Notes: a model not told the origin generated them from the sequence alone. DNA of 6,196 bases from GCA-2687515 sp963582805 (GCA_963582805.1 CAUZTZ010000269.1:1-6196); one strand, 5' to 3'. Shown: positions 1 through 6,196, counted from the first letter of the stretch. Numbers and translations: made by a program.

Positions 1-2960
1 GCCCGGTGGTCATGGTGCGTGCTTTTTTTGATGGCGCCTCGCCGGAAACCATGGACGCCGAAGTTACCTCCATCATCGAGGGTGCCGTCGCACGGGTCGC
101 CGGCGTTAAATCCATCAGCGCGGCCAGCGAAGAGAACAATGCCCGCATCCGTGCCGAATTCTCACCCAGTGTCGATCTTGACGTGGCCGCCAATGATATT
201 CGCGAAGCCGTTTCGCGCATCTCCCGGCGCCTGCCCAGCGGCGTCGAGGAGGTCACCGTGGTTAAGGCCGATACCGACGCCTCGCCGGTTATCCGCCTGG
301 CTTTGGTCAGCGACAAATTGCCGTTGGAGGCGTTGACCCGACTGGCCGAGGATGACGTCACCCAGGAATTGTCGGCATTGCCGGGTATCGCCACGGTGTT
401 GTTGTTCGGCGATCAGGAGCCGGTGCTACGCGTCGTGGTCGAGCCCATGCGTCTCGCCAGTTACAAGCTGTCCATCGACGATGTGGCCAAGGCCTTGCGC
501 TCCACCAACCTCGACGTTCCGGTGGGCAGCTTCAAGTCCGACAACCAATTATTGCTGGTGCGCGCCGACGCCTCGGTCTGGCGGCCCGCCGATATCGAGG
601 CGCTTAAATTGGGTCCCAACATCAAATTGGGCGATGTGGCGCGCGCCTTTTACGGCCCCGCCGAGGCGACCAATCACAGCCTCCTCAACGGGCGCAAGGT
701 GGTCGGGCTTTCCATCATCCGGCGCGCCCGTTCCAACACCATTGCCATCTCCGACGCCGTCAACAAGGCGATTTTGCGCATCAACCGGCGCCTCGACGAT
801 GCCGAGATCGTCAAGATTTCCGACGACGCCGAATTTATCCGGGGATCGGTGTTCGAGGTTGTGCGCAGCCTGGCCATTGCCATCGCTATCGTGTTCCTGG
901 TGATCTTCGTCTTCATGCGCGCCTGGCGCCCGACCCTGATACCGGCGGCGGCGATCCCGGTGGCGCTGATCGGCACCATCGCGGCGATCTGGCTGCTCGG
1001 CTTTTCGATCAATATTCTGACCTTGCTGGCCTTGGTGCTGGCCACCGGGATGATCGTCGATGATGCCATTGTGGTGGTCGAGAACGTGCAACGGCACCGG
1101 GCCGAAGGCTTAGCGCCCCTGGCCGCCGCCGTGGTCGGCACCCGCCAGGTATTCTTCGCCGTCATCGCCACGTCGGCGACGCTGATCTCGGTGTTTCTGC
1201 CGATCGCCTTTCTGCCCTCGGCGGCGGGCCGTCTGTTTGCCGAATTCGGCTTTGTGCTGGCCATCGCGGTTGCCATCTCGTCACTGGTGGCGCTGACATT
1301 GTGCCCGATGCTGGCGTCACGCATACCGGCCGTGAACACCGGTGCTGCGGCCAAGAAAAGTGGCATCGACGATAGGATCGGGCGCTGGGTAACGGATATC
1401 TATCGCCGGCTTTTGGATTTCACCCTTGGCGCCCGATTTTTGGTGCTGGCCGGCATGGGCCTGATTGCGCTGACCGCATTGGCGCTGTTTCCGACCATCG
1501 ATACCGAATTGTTGCCGCGCGAAGACCGGGGCGCCATTTATATTTCCATGCAGGGGCCGGACGGCGTCGGCCTCGAATACATGGACCGCCAGTCGGTGCA
1601 GGCCGAGGCCTTGTTGCAACCGCTGCAAGATTCCGGCGAGGTTGGCGATGTCATGTCGATTGTCGGCCGTTTCGATCTCAACCGGGTGTGGATCATCGCG
1701 CCGCTGGCGCCGTGGGGAGAGCGATCCCGCAGCCAGGACGAAATCGCGGCCCAATTGCGCGGCCCCTTAAAAGCGATCCCCGGCGCCAATGTGCGTATTC
1801 GCCAGCCCAACAGCCTCAACTTAAGGCGCTCCGGTGGCCGCCTGGAGTTTGCGCTGACCGGCTCCAATTATAAGACCATCGCCGCCGCCGCCGACGAATT
1901 CAGCGCCGCCATGCATACGCGCTTGCCCCAGTTCGAAGACCCGGACATCGAGTATCAGCAGACCCAGCCGCAGCTTTCCATCAATATCAACCGCCGCCGC
2001 GCCGAAGATCTGGGCGTGCCGATCGACGGCATTGCCAATACCTTGCGCGCCATGGTCGGCGGCTTCAAGGTGGCCGAGCTGAACGTGGATGACCGCTCGA
2101 TCCCGGTGCTATTGGAATCGGCCGCCGGCGCCATCGACGATCCCAGCGATTTAACCAACCTGTTTATCAAGAACGCCAGCGGCGCGTTGATCCCCTTGTC
2201 GGCCTTCGCCAGTATCAAAGAAGTCGGCGTCGCCGCCGAGCTGGACCGCACCGCACAGAAACGCGCCGTCGAGATCGACACGCCCTTGCCGCCCGGCTAT
2301 CCCATGCTCAAGGCCATGCAAGAGGTGCAGGCCATCGCCGACGATATTCTGCCGCCGGGGATCGATCTTAGATTCCTGCGCGAAGCGGCGTCGTTGGCGG
2401 AAACCTCGAACGAGGTGGCCATCACCTTCGCCATTGCGGTCTTTGTGGTGCTATTGGTGCTCGCCGCCCAGTTCGAAAGCGTGCTCAGCGCCCTGGTGAT
2501 CATCCTGACCGTGCCGTTTGGGCTGGCGGCGGCGGTGTTCGCGCTCAAGCTCACCGGCTCGACCCTCAACATCTATAGCCAGATCGGGCTTATCATGCTG
2601 GTCGGTCTGATGGCCAAGAACGGCATTCTGGTAGTCGAGTTCGCCGATCAATTGCGCGACCGGGGCGCTTCCGTGATGGAGGCGGTGCACGCCGCCGCCA
2701 TGACCCGGCTGCGCCCGGTGATGATGACCATGTTATCGACGGTGCTCGGCGCGTTGCCGTTGATCCTCGGCTCCGGCCCCGGCGTCGAGGCCAGGCGCGC
2801 CATCGGCTGGGCGGTGTTCGGCGGGCTTGGTATCGCCACCATCTTCACCCTGGTGCTGATCCCGGTGATCTACAGCATTCTGGCAAATCTGGCGGCGCCC
2901 CGGGCGCATGCGGGCATACGCCTCGACCGCGAACTGCGCGACGCCGAGGCGGCCGAGTAG
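1..2960 (+). CDS. RND efflux permease, HAE-1 type (5' partial)
   Basis: Inner-membrane, proton-driven pump subunit of the AcrB/MexB-like resistance-nodulation-division superfamily, which works as a trimer with a periplasmic adaptor and an outer-membrane channel. The frame is open from the left edge. The GTG at 6 is not the real start, because the first residues (PVVMVRAFF, then GASPET) match the region just after TM1 of AcrB, so about 40 residues are missing. Counting from nt 6, TM2-TM4 lie at about 289-360 and carry the proton-relay pair D352-D353 in GMIVDDAIVVVEN. TM8-TM12 follow from about residue 800, with K871 in GLMAKNGILVVEF and the TM11 motif RLRPVMMT, the counterparts of AcrB D407/D408, K940 and R971. 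Two large periplasmic loops lie between. About 1,025 residues in full is normal. VDDAIVVVEN fits drug/hydrophobe (HAE-1) rather than metal (HME) pumps; the substrate cannot be read. Any adaptor gene would lie to the left, outside the window. It ends in TAG, 17 bases from the convergent ABM gene. Confidence 0.95.
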   Translation, partial: PVVMVRAFFDGASPETMDAEVTSIIEGAVARVAGVKSISAASEENNARIRAEFSPSVDLDVAANDIREAVSRISRRLPSGVEEVTVVKADTDASPVIRLALVSDKLPLEALTRLAEDDVTQELSALPGIATVLLFGDQEPVLRVVVEPMRLASYKLSIDDVAKALRSTNLDVPVGSFKSDNQLLLVRADASVWRPADIEALKLGPNIKLGDVARAFYGPAEATNHSLLNGRKVVGLSIIRRARSNTIAISDAVNKAILRINRRLDDAEIVKISDDAEFIRGSVFEVVRSLAIAIAIVFLVIFVFMRAWRPTLIPAAAIPVALIGTIAAIWLLGFSINILTLLALVLATGMIVDDAIVVVENVQRHRAEGLAPLAAAVVGTRQVFFAVIATSATLISVFLPIAFLPSAAGRLFAEFGFVLAIAVAISSLVALTLCPMLASRIPAVNTGAAAKKSGIDDRIGRWVTDIYRRLLDFTLGARFLVLAGMGLIALTALALFPTIDTELLPREDRGAIYISMQGPDGVGLEYMDRQSVQAEALLQPLQDSGEVGDVMSIVGRFDLNRVWIIAPLAPWGERSRSQDEIAAQLRGPLKAIPGANVRIRQPNSLNLRRSGGRLEFALTGSNYKTIAAAADEFSAAMHTRLPQFEDPDIEYQQTQPQLSININRRRAEDLGVPIDGIANTLRAMVGGFKVAELNVDDRSIPVLLESAAGAIDDPSDLTNLFIKNASGALIPLSAFASIKEVGVAAELDRTAQKRAVEIDTPLPPGYPMLKAMQEVQAIADDILPPGIDLRFLREAASLAETSNEVAITFAIAVFVVLLVLAAQFESVLSALVIILTVPFGLAAAVFALKLTGSTLNIYSQIGLIMLVGLMAKNGILVVEFADQLRDRGASVMEAVHAAAMTRLRPVMMTMLSTVLGALPLILGSGPGVEARRAIGWAVFGGLGIATIFTLVLIPVIYSILANLAAPRAHAGIRLDRELRDAEAAE

Positions 2961-2977
2961 GGGGCGCGCGCTGGCCG

Positions 2978-3274
2978 CTATTCTTGGGTGGTATAAAGCT
3001 GCACCTGGCGCTGGAGATTGCCGCCCAATTCTTCGAGGATTTTCCAATAAGCCTTGAAGTGATCCGTTTCCCGGTGGGCGTCCAGAGCTGCCTGGTCATC
3101 ATAGACTTCGTAGAAGACGAATTTGTGGTCGTCGTCGTTGGAAACCACCACATCGAACTGATGGCAGCCGGCTTCCCGCACCGAGCTCCGGGCATTCTCA
3201 AGCATCGCCGGCTTGATCGTTTCCAGGTATCCCGCCGCCACGGTCACCTGCACCAGATTAACCAATTTTCCCAT
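2978..3274 (-). CDS. ABM-domain protein, putative quinol monooxygenase (YgiN-like)
   Basis: A 98-residue single-domain protein of the antibiotic biosynthesis monooxygenase (ABM) fold, a small dimeric ferredoxin-like barrel. Members include cofactor-free quinol/anthrone oxygenases, YgiN, and LsrG-type isomerases. Family features visible: an N-terminal strand VNLVQVTV (5-12), a helix followed by SSVREAGCHQFDVV (30-43), the central strand KFVFYEVYDD (51-60), then AALDAHRETDHFKAYW (62-77) with H67 and H72, and a closing strand VQLYTT. The ATG at 3274 is preferred over an in-frame TTG at 3286, because the TTG overlaps the GGGAGA ribosome site. It is the second gene of a two-gene - strand unit, 21 bases after the Pht5-like gene, so co-transcription is likely. 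No signal peptide is seen, so it should be cytoplasmic. The substrate is unknown; oxidation of a phenolic or quinol made by its neighbour is only inference. Confidence 0.85.
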   Translation of the reverse strand: MGKLVNLVQVTVAAGYLETIKPAMLENARSSVREAGCHQFDVVVSNDDDHKFVFYEVYDDQAALDAHRETDHFKAYWKILEELGGNLQRQVQLYTTQE

Positions 3275-3278
3275 GTCG

Positions 3279-3284
3279 TCTCCC
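3279..3284 (-). promoter_or_regulatory. Ribosome binding site of the ABM gene
   Basis: GGGAGA on the - strand, 4 bases before the ATG at 3274. It decides the start: the in-frame TTG at 3286 overlaps this site, so the ATG is the likely initiator. Confidence 0.65.
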
Positions 3285-3295
3285 AATTCAATCGC

Positions 3296-4288
3296 TTATT
3301 GCTCGAGGGTATTCTCGGCGAATATTTCTTCGAGGCGCATCAGCCTCGGCGTCAGCCCCTGTTGAAAGGAATATTCCGCCGCCGTTTCAAGGGTATGGCG
3401 ATTGGCCGCCATGCCGTGTTGCAGCAGCGGCTCCTTGAGCGCCGCGCCGGCCTCTTCGGACAAAAGCCCGGCCTCCACATAGTAAGCCGTGTGCGCCAGG
3501 CGTTGGCTGTTGGCCAGATCGTTGGCTTTTTCGAACGCCCGGTAGAGGTTGAGCGCGATCCATGGGTGCCGGTCGAGCAGTTCGCGCTTGATCACCATGC
3601 CGTGGTTAATGGGATAGATGCCGGATTTCTCATAAAAGCGAATGCCCTCGGCGCGGGGATCGGCAAACAGGGTTTTGATATCCGGATGCTTGGATAAATC
3701 CACCGTCGAGCGGTCCACCATATTGGCGTTGAGGATGTAATGGACAACCGCATCCAGCTCGCCCGAGACCATCATCGAGCCGATGCTCTTTTCATGGAGT
3801 ATCTGGTTGATGGTGACCCCTGGCGGGTGCTTGAAGCCGGTGGCGTGGGCGTGGCTGTGATCGGGGTTGCGTTCCATCCAAAAAGTCATGTCGCCGGGTT
3901 TGACGCCAAATTCATTTTCCAGAACGCCGCGCGTCCAAAGGGCGGCGGTCTGCTGATATTCGGGCACGCCGACCTGCTTGCCTTTTAAATCCGCCGGGCT
4001 TTCGATGCCGGCATCTTTGCGCACCAGAATTTCGGTGTGAAAGAATTTGCGCGTCGTGAAGACCGGGATGCCGGCCCAGCGGTCATCGCCATTGGCGGTC
4101 GCCATCAGCAGCGATGAGATCGACATCTCGGAGACATCGAACTCGCCAAAGCGCAATTGCCGCCAGAACATTTCCGACGGATGCAGGGTTGAGGGATAGA
4201 GGGTGATGTTGTCGGCCTCGACGGCGCCGCTCAAGATCGGCCAGGTGCGCGGGTTGGACGAGAGCGCGATGGTGACTTCTGCTTTCAT
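3296..4288 (-). CDS. 4,5-dihydroxyphthalate decarboxylase-like (Pht5 family) protein
   Basis: A 330-residue protein with the periplasmic-binding-protein-like fold of the Pht5 / NMT1-like family. Named members decarboxylate 4,5-dihydroxyphthalate to protocatechuate; many others are annotated only as substrate-binding proteins. Family motifs in order: GEFDVSEMS (48-56), IPVFTTRKFFH (74-84), LKGKQVGVPEYQQTAALWTRG (about 101-121), SGELDAVV (175-182), GIYPINHGMVIKRELL (223-238) and HPWIALNLYRAFEKA (241-255). The frame stays open upstream to 4531, but the family N-terminus (MKAEVTIAL) begins at the ATG at 4288, which has an AAGGAA site about 9-10 bases before it. The upstream part would run into the divergent gene. 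There is no signal peptide, so a cytoplasmic enzyme is more likely than an exported binder. First gene of a unit with the ABM gene and divergent from a TRAP transporter. Odd: a His-rich stretch, D143 to H154, with four His. The family call is firm; the exact substrate and even decarboxylase activity are not. Confidence 0.85.
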   Translation of the reverse strand: MKAEVTIALSSNPRTWPILSGAVEADNITLYPSTLHPSEMFWRQLRFGEFDVSEMSISSLLMATANGDDRWAGIPVFTTRKFFHTEILVRKDAGIESPADLKGKQVGVPEYQQTAALWTRGVLENEFGVKPGDMTFWMERNPDHSHAHATGFKHPPGVTINQILHEKSIGSMMVSGELDAVVHYILNANMVDRSTVDLSKHPDIKTLFADPRAEGIRFYEKSGIYPINHGMVIKRELLDRHPWIALNLYRAFEKANDLANSQRLAHTAYYVEAGLLSEEAGAALKEPLLQHGMAANRHTLETAAEYSFQQGLTPRLMRLEEIFAENTLEQ

Positions 4289-4296
4289 GTTTCCAT

Positions 4297-4302
4297 TTCC
4301 TT
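4297..4302 (-). promoter_or_regulatory. Ribosome binding site of the Pht5-like gene
   Basis: AAGGAA on the - strand, 8 bases before the ATG at 4288. It supports that start over longer N-terminal extensions. An ATG between this site and the start, out of frame, closes at once at TGA and is unlikely to matter. Confidence 0.55.
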
Positions 4303-4340
4303 GGCCGGTTTTAGCGGCAGCCGGGACGCCGCCGCCAGAT

Positions 4341-4369
4341 TTGATCCGGGCCCCTATTCCAGCTATCTT
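4341..4369 (+). promoter_or_regulatory. Candidate sigma70-type promoter for the TRAP operon
   Basis: TTGATC at 4341-4346 (4 of 6 to TTGACA) and TATCTT at 4364-4369 (4 of 6 to TATAAT), separated by exactly 17 bases. This would start a transcript near 4376, just upstream of the ribosome site at 4391. The match is moderate and found by eye, so it is a suggestion only. Confidence 0.35.
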
Positions 4370-4390
4370 GGGTTCGCCTACAACCAATAA

Positions 4391-4398
4391 AGGGAGGA
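4391..4398 (+). promoter_or_regulatory. Strong ribosome binding site of the TRAP solute-binding gene
   Basis: AGGGAGGA is the best Shine-Dalgarno match seen in the window. The core GGGAGG ends 9 bases before an ATA codon at 4407. The residues that follow (KSIIPATLTIAA) are a typical signal-peptide beginning, so the site marks the original start although no ATG, GTG or TTG is there now. Confidence 0.7.
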
Positions 4399-4406
4399 AC
4401 GGTCCA

Positions 4407-5405
4407 ATAAAATCGATAATTCCGGCAACGCTGACGATCGCCGCATCGCTTGTCTTCGGCGCCCAGCAGTCAACCGGCGCGGTGGAACTGAAAATGGGCA
4501 TCACCGCGCCCCCTGGCGTCCATATCTCCAAGTTCTTTCAAGGTTGGGCCGCCAAGGTGAACAAAGTTAACCCGGGCGCGCTGACCATCAAGGTCATAGC
4601 CGGCACGACGCTCGGCAACGTGCGCACCATTTACGGCAATGTGCGCAACGACGTCGCCAATATCGGCTGGGTGTCCACCGGCACCGTCACCGGCAAATTC
4701 AAGAAAGTGAACGTGACCCGGTTGCCGGGGCTTTATACCAATGCCGAACGGGCATCGGTCGCCATGTGAAAATTGTATAAAAAAGGCCTGTTCGATGCCG
4801 AGTTTGACGAGGTTACGCCGCTGGCCATCCACACCTTTCCAAAATTTTCGATCCACACCACGTTCCCGGTTAAAAAATTCGAGGATTTGAAGGGTAAGAA
4901 ACTGGCCATTTTCAGCCGCGTGGCTGGCGACGTGGTCAAGAGTTACGGCGCGACGCCCATATCGGTACCTTTGCCGAGGACCTACCAGGCCGTGCAGAAG
5001 GGACTGGTCGACGGCGTGCTCACGGTGTGGACCGCATTCTTTCCGTTTAAACTTCAAGAGGTGGTGAAAAACCATTTCGAGGTTAATTCCGGCGGAGCCA
5101 CCTCGACCGTGGTTGCCAATCCGAAATCGCTGGCCGGTCTCGGCCCCGAGGCAAAGCGCATCCTGGCGGCGCATTCGGGAGAAGGTTTTTCGCGCTCTCT
5201 GGGCAAATTCTGGGACGGCGTCTGGCTGGGAAGCAAGAAGGCGATCGGCAAAATGCCGGGTCAGGTAATGGTCGAATTGAGCCCCGCGCAAGCCAAGCTG
5301 GGCGCTGAATTGACCAAGTCCGCTATCGAGGCCTGGAAGTCACGGACGGCGGGCGGCGCCCAGACCATCGAGGCATTTCTCGCCCAATATAATGCGGTGA
5401 AATAG
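4407..5405 (+). pseudogene. TRAP transporter solute-binding protein (DctP family), start and reading frame damaged
   Basis: Periplasmic binder that delivers a substrate, usually an organic acid, to a TRAP permease; the permease follows directly. Read from the ATA at 4407 it is 332 codons, normal for DctP. Residues 2-25 form a signal peptide (KSIIPATLTIAASLVFG, likely cut after STGA). The mature part shows DctP features: LGNVR, ANIGW, LPGLY, FEDLKGKKL, YQAVQKGLVDGVLTVWTAF and VVKNHFEV. Damage: ATA where ATG is expected, and TGA at 4767 (codon 121) in RASVAM-stop-KLYKKG, where relatives usually have Trp. Both halves are in one frame and the second runs to TAG at 5403. The Gly and Asp of the usual G-x-A-D-I-G motif read D82 and N85, and the carboxylate-binding Arg after DLKG-x-K is Ala (A167). 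In-frame TTG codons at 4341 and 4368 could start translation but lack a ribosome site. Alternatives are sequence error, or real use of ATA with readthrough. Family identity is sure; the functional state is not. Confidence 0.8.
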
Positions 5406-5410
5406 GTGCT

Positions 5411-5437
5411 ACGGGCGGGCGCTTACGGCTCGCCCGT
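5411..5437 (+). other. Hairpin between TRAP binding-protein and permease genes
   Basis: Arms 5411-5420 and 5428-5437 pair over 10 base pairs, including one G-U pair, around a 7-base loop. It begins 5 bases after the TAG of the binding-protein gene. No run of T follows, so it is not a standard intrinsic terminator. In transport operons such a hairpin often protects the upstream message or lowers downstream expression, letting the binding protein outnumber the permease; that role is inferred here. Confidence 0.6.
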
Positions 5438-5458
5438 CCGCTTCCCGGCATTATCAAC

Positions 5459-6196
5459 GTGACGGACCACAATATCAGGCTGTCCAGTTACCTAGCTTTC
5501 ATGGGCGTCGTTCTGATGCTCACCTTGTCGATGCTGACGAGTATCGATGTGGCGCTTCGGGCCTGGGCACAATCGCCTATTGCCGGCTTTAACGAGCTGG
5601 TGGAGCAGCTTATGGGCGTCGCCATCGTCGCCTGCTTTCCCGCCGCGCTGGCCGGCAACAAACATCTTACCCTGGACATCATTTCGAAATTTATCACGGT
5701 GGCGCGGGCCCGCTGGTTCCGGAATTTTGGCGCTGCCGCCTTGTTGCTATCGATCATCATCCTGGCTTGGCAGGTGGCCCTCGAAAGCGAAGCCATCGCC
5801 GGGCGCGACGAGACCACCTGGATCATGGCTTTTCCGAGGGGGCCGGTGATGTGGACGATCACGGTGCTGCTGGCGATCAGCGTGGTGGTGCAGGCGGTCG
5901 CGTTGCTGGTGCCGCTGGTTCCGACTGGTGGTGCGGAAAGCAAACTGGGTGGCTGGAACGGCCCGCTGGTGTTCGCCCTCATGCTTGCGGCGGCGCTGGT
6001 GACGTTCACCTATTTCGGTATCGAATTTTCCGACGCCTTGCAGAAAAAGCCGGTTTTACTGGCGGCCATCATGTTTGCCGCCATGTGGGCTTTTTCGCTG
6101 TCATTGGTGCCCCTCGGCGCGGCGATGATCTTGTCGGGTCTGGCCGGAACCGCCTTCATATTGGGCCCCAAGTCGTCGCTCAATCTGTTCGGTTCG
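5459..6196 (+). CDS. TRAP transporter permease, DctQ domain fused to DctM (3' partial)
   Basis: Inner-membrane permease of a tripartite, ion-driven uptake system; 246 codons are visible, open to the right edge. Residues 1-155 are a DctQ small subunit: TM1 about 12-28, then SIDVALRAW (28-36), AGFNELVEQLMGVAIVA (42-58) in TM2, GNKHLTLDII (67-76), TM3 about 91-108, and FPRGPVMW with TM4 (125-152). There is no stop after TM4. A linker with a fifth helix (about 169-187) follows, then LVPLGAAMILSGLAGTAFILG (216-236), resembling the start of DctM, so a fused QM protein as in H. influenzae SiaQM is likely. The start is uncertain: GTG at 5459 gives a full TM1, ATG at 5501 (residue 15) cuts into it, and neither has a clear ribosome site. 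It lies 53 bases after the binding-protein gene in the same operon. No damage is visible. Substrate unknown. Confidence 0.85.
   Translation, partial: MTDHNIRLSSYLAFMGVVLMLTLSMLTSIDVALRAWAQSPIAGFNELVEQLMGVAIVACFPAALAGNKHLTLDIISKFITVARARWFRNFGAAALLLSIIILAWQVALESEAIAGRDETTWIMAFPRGPVMWTITVLLAISVVVQAVALLVPLVPTGGAESKLGGWNGPLVFALMLAAALVTFTYFGIEFSDALQKKPVLLAAIMFAAMWAFSLSLVPLGAAMILSGLAGTAFILGPKSSLNLFGS

Larger units (their letters stand above)
4289..4406. promoter_or_regulatory. Divergent control region between the Pht5-like/ABM unit and the TRAP genes
   Basis: The only sizeable gene-free stretch. It must hold the promoters for both directions. On the + strand a promoter-like pair and a strong ribosome site are visible (listed separately). 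On the - strand only a weak candidate is seen (CTGGCG, 17 bases, GCTAAA, reading toward the Pht5-like gene), too poor to call. A short GC-rich inverted repeat, GCGGC at 4314-4318 with GCCGC at 4328-4332, lies in the probable leader of the - strand gene. A regulator acting on both genes would be expected to bind here, but no clear operator is recognised and no regulator gene is in the window. Confidence 0.6.

Noticed and set aside
2949..2978. GCGGCC / GGCCGC inverted repeat across the convergent gene ends as a two-way terminator.
   Set aside because: Only 6 bp with an 18-base loop and no T run on either side; it lies largely within coding sequence and stop codons.
2984..3697. Long + strand open frame (237 codons) opposite the ABM and Pht5-like genes.
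   Set aside because: It is antisense to two well-supported genes, resembles no family, and has the biased composition of a reverse-strand shadow.
4289..4531. N-terminal extension of the Pht5-like protein up to 4531.
   Set aside because: The extra 81 residues do not look like family sequence or a signal peptide and overlap the divergent gene; the ATG at 4288 has a ribosome site and the right family start.
4767..4769. TGA read as Trp through a changed genetic code; none of the four visible stop codons is TGA (TAG, TAG, TAA, TAG).
   Set aside because: About 27 other Trp codons in the genes are all TGG. If TGA meant Trp in general, several should appear. Four non-TGA stops are too few to count.
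4779..4784. Run of six A as a programmed frameshift site that could rescue the binding protein.
   Set aside because: It lies after the TGA, and both halves are already in the same frame, so a frameshift would not help.
4767..4820. TGA as selenocysteine codon.
   Set aside because: The position matches a Trp, not a Cys or redox site, in related proteins, and no convincing selenocysteine insertion hairpin is seen just downstream.
4470..5291. Long - strand open frame (273 codons) opposite the TRAP binding-protein gene.
   Set aside because: It is antisense to clear DctP sequence, is rich in His/Arg/Gly as expected of a shadow, and has no domain.
4773..5405. Independent gene starting at the TTG at 4773.
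   Set aside because: It is the back part of the DctP protein, without signal peptide, first lobe or ribosome site, so it is the downstream part of one broken gene.

Overview
The window looks like a piece of a Proteobacterial chromosome, most likely from an alphaproteobacterium. That is an inference from the G+C-rich coding sequence (about 60 % by eye), the gene types (HAE-1 RND pump, TRAP transporter, dihydroxyphthalate-decarboxylase-like protein) and the style of the protein sequences. No RNA gene, insertion sequence, CRISPR array or phage gene was seen. Genes fill almost everything; the longest gene-free stretch is the roughly 118-base divergent gap at 4289-4406.

Layout: (1) 1-2960, + strand: the body and C-terminus of an RND efflux permease, entering from the left edge and lacking only about its first 40 residues. 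(2) 2978-4288, - strand, convergent with the pump: a two-gene unit read from right to left. First comes a 330-residue protein of the Pht5 (4,5-dihydroxyphthalate decarboxylase-like / periplasmic-binding fold) family, then, 21 bases later, a 98-residue ABM-type (antibiotic biosynthesis monooxygenase / quinol monooxygenase-like) protein. (3) 4289-4406: divergent control region. (4) 4407-5405, + strand: a DctP-type TRAP solute-binding protein gene that appears broken. Its expected ATG start reads ATA, and an in-frame TGA sits where a Trp is expected; the reading frame is otherwise open to a natural TAG. (5) 5406-5458: short spacer with a strong hairpin. (6) 5459 to the right edge: a TRAP permease whose DctQ (small) domain appears fused to the start of a DctM (large) domain, cut by the window end.

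Working together (inference): the divergent Pht5-like/ABM pair and the TRAP transporter would form a small uptake-and-catabolism locus, plausibly for an aromatic or other cyclic organic acid. The TRAP system would bring the compound in and the two cytoplasmic enzymes would act on it. The RND pump faces them from the other side and need not belong to the locus.

The most notable point is the state of the solute-binding gene. Two lesions (start ATG to ATA, TGG to TGA) and two changes in a motif conserved in the family (Gly to Asp, Asp to Asn) can all be explained by G to A changes on the coding strand, while the downstream permease looks intact as far as it is visible. This could be recent gene decay, sequence error or damage, or unusual decoding. 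I see no convincing evidence for a wholly new system here.
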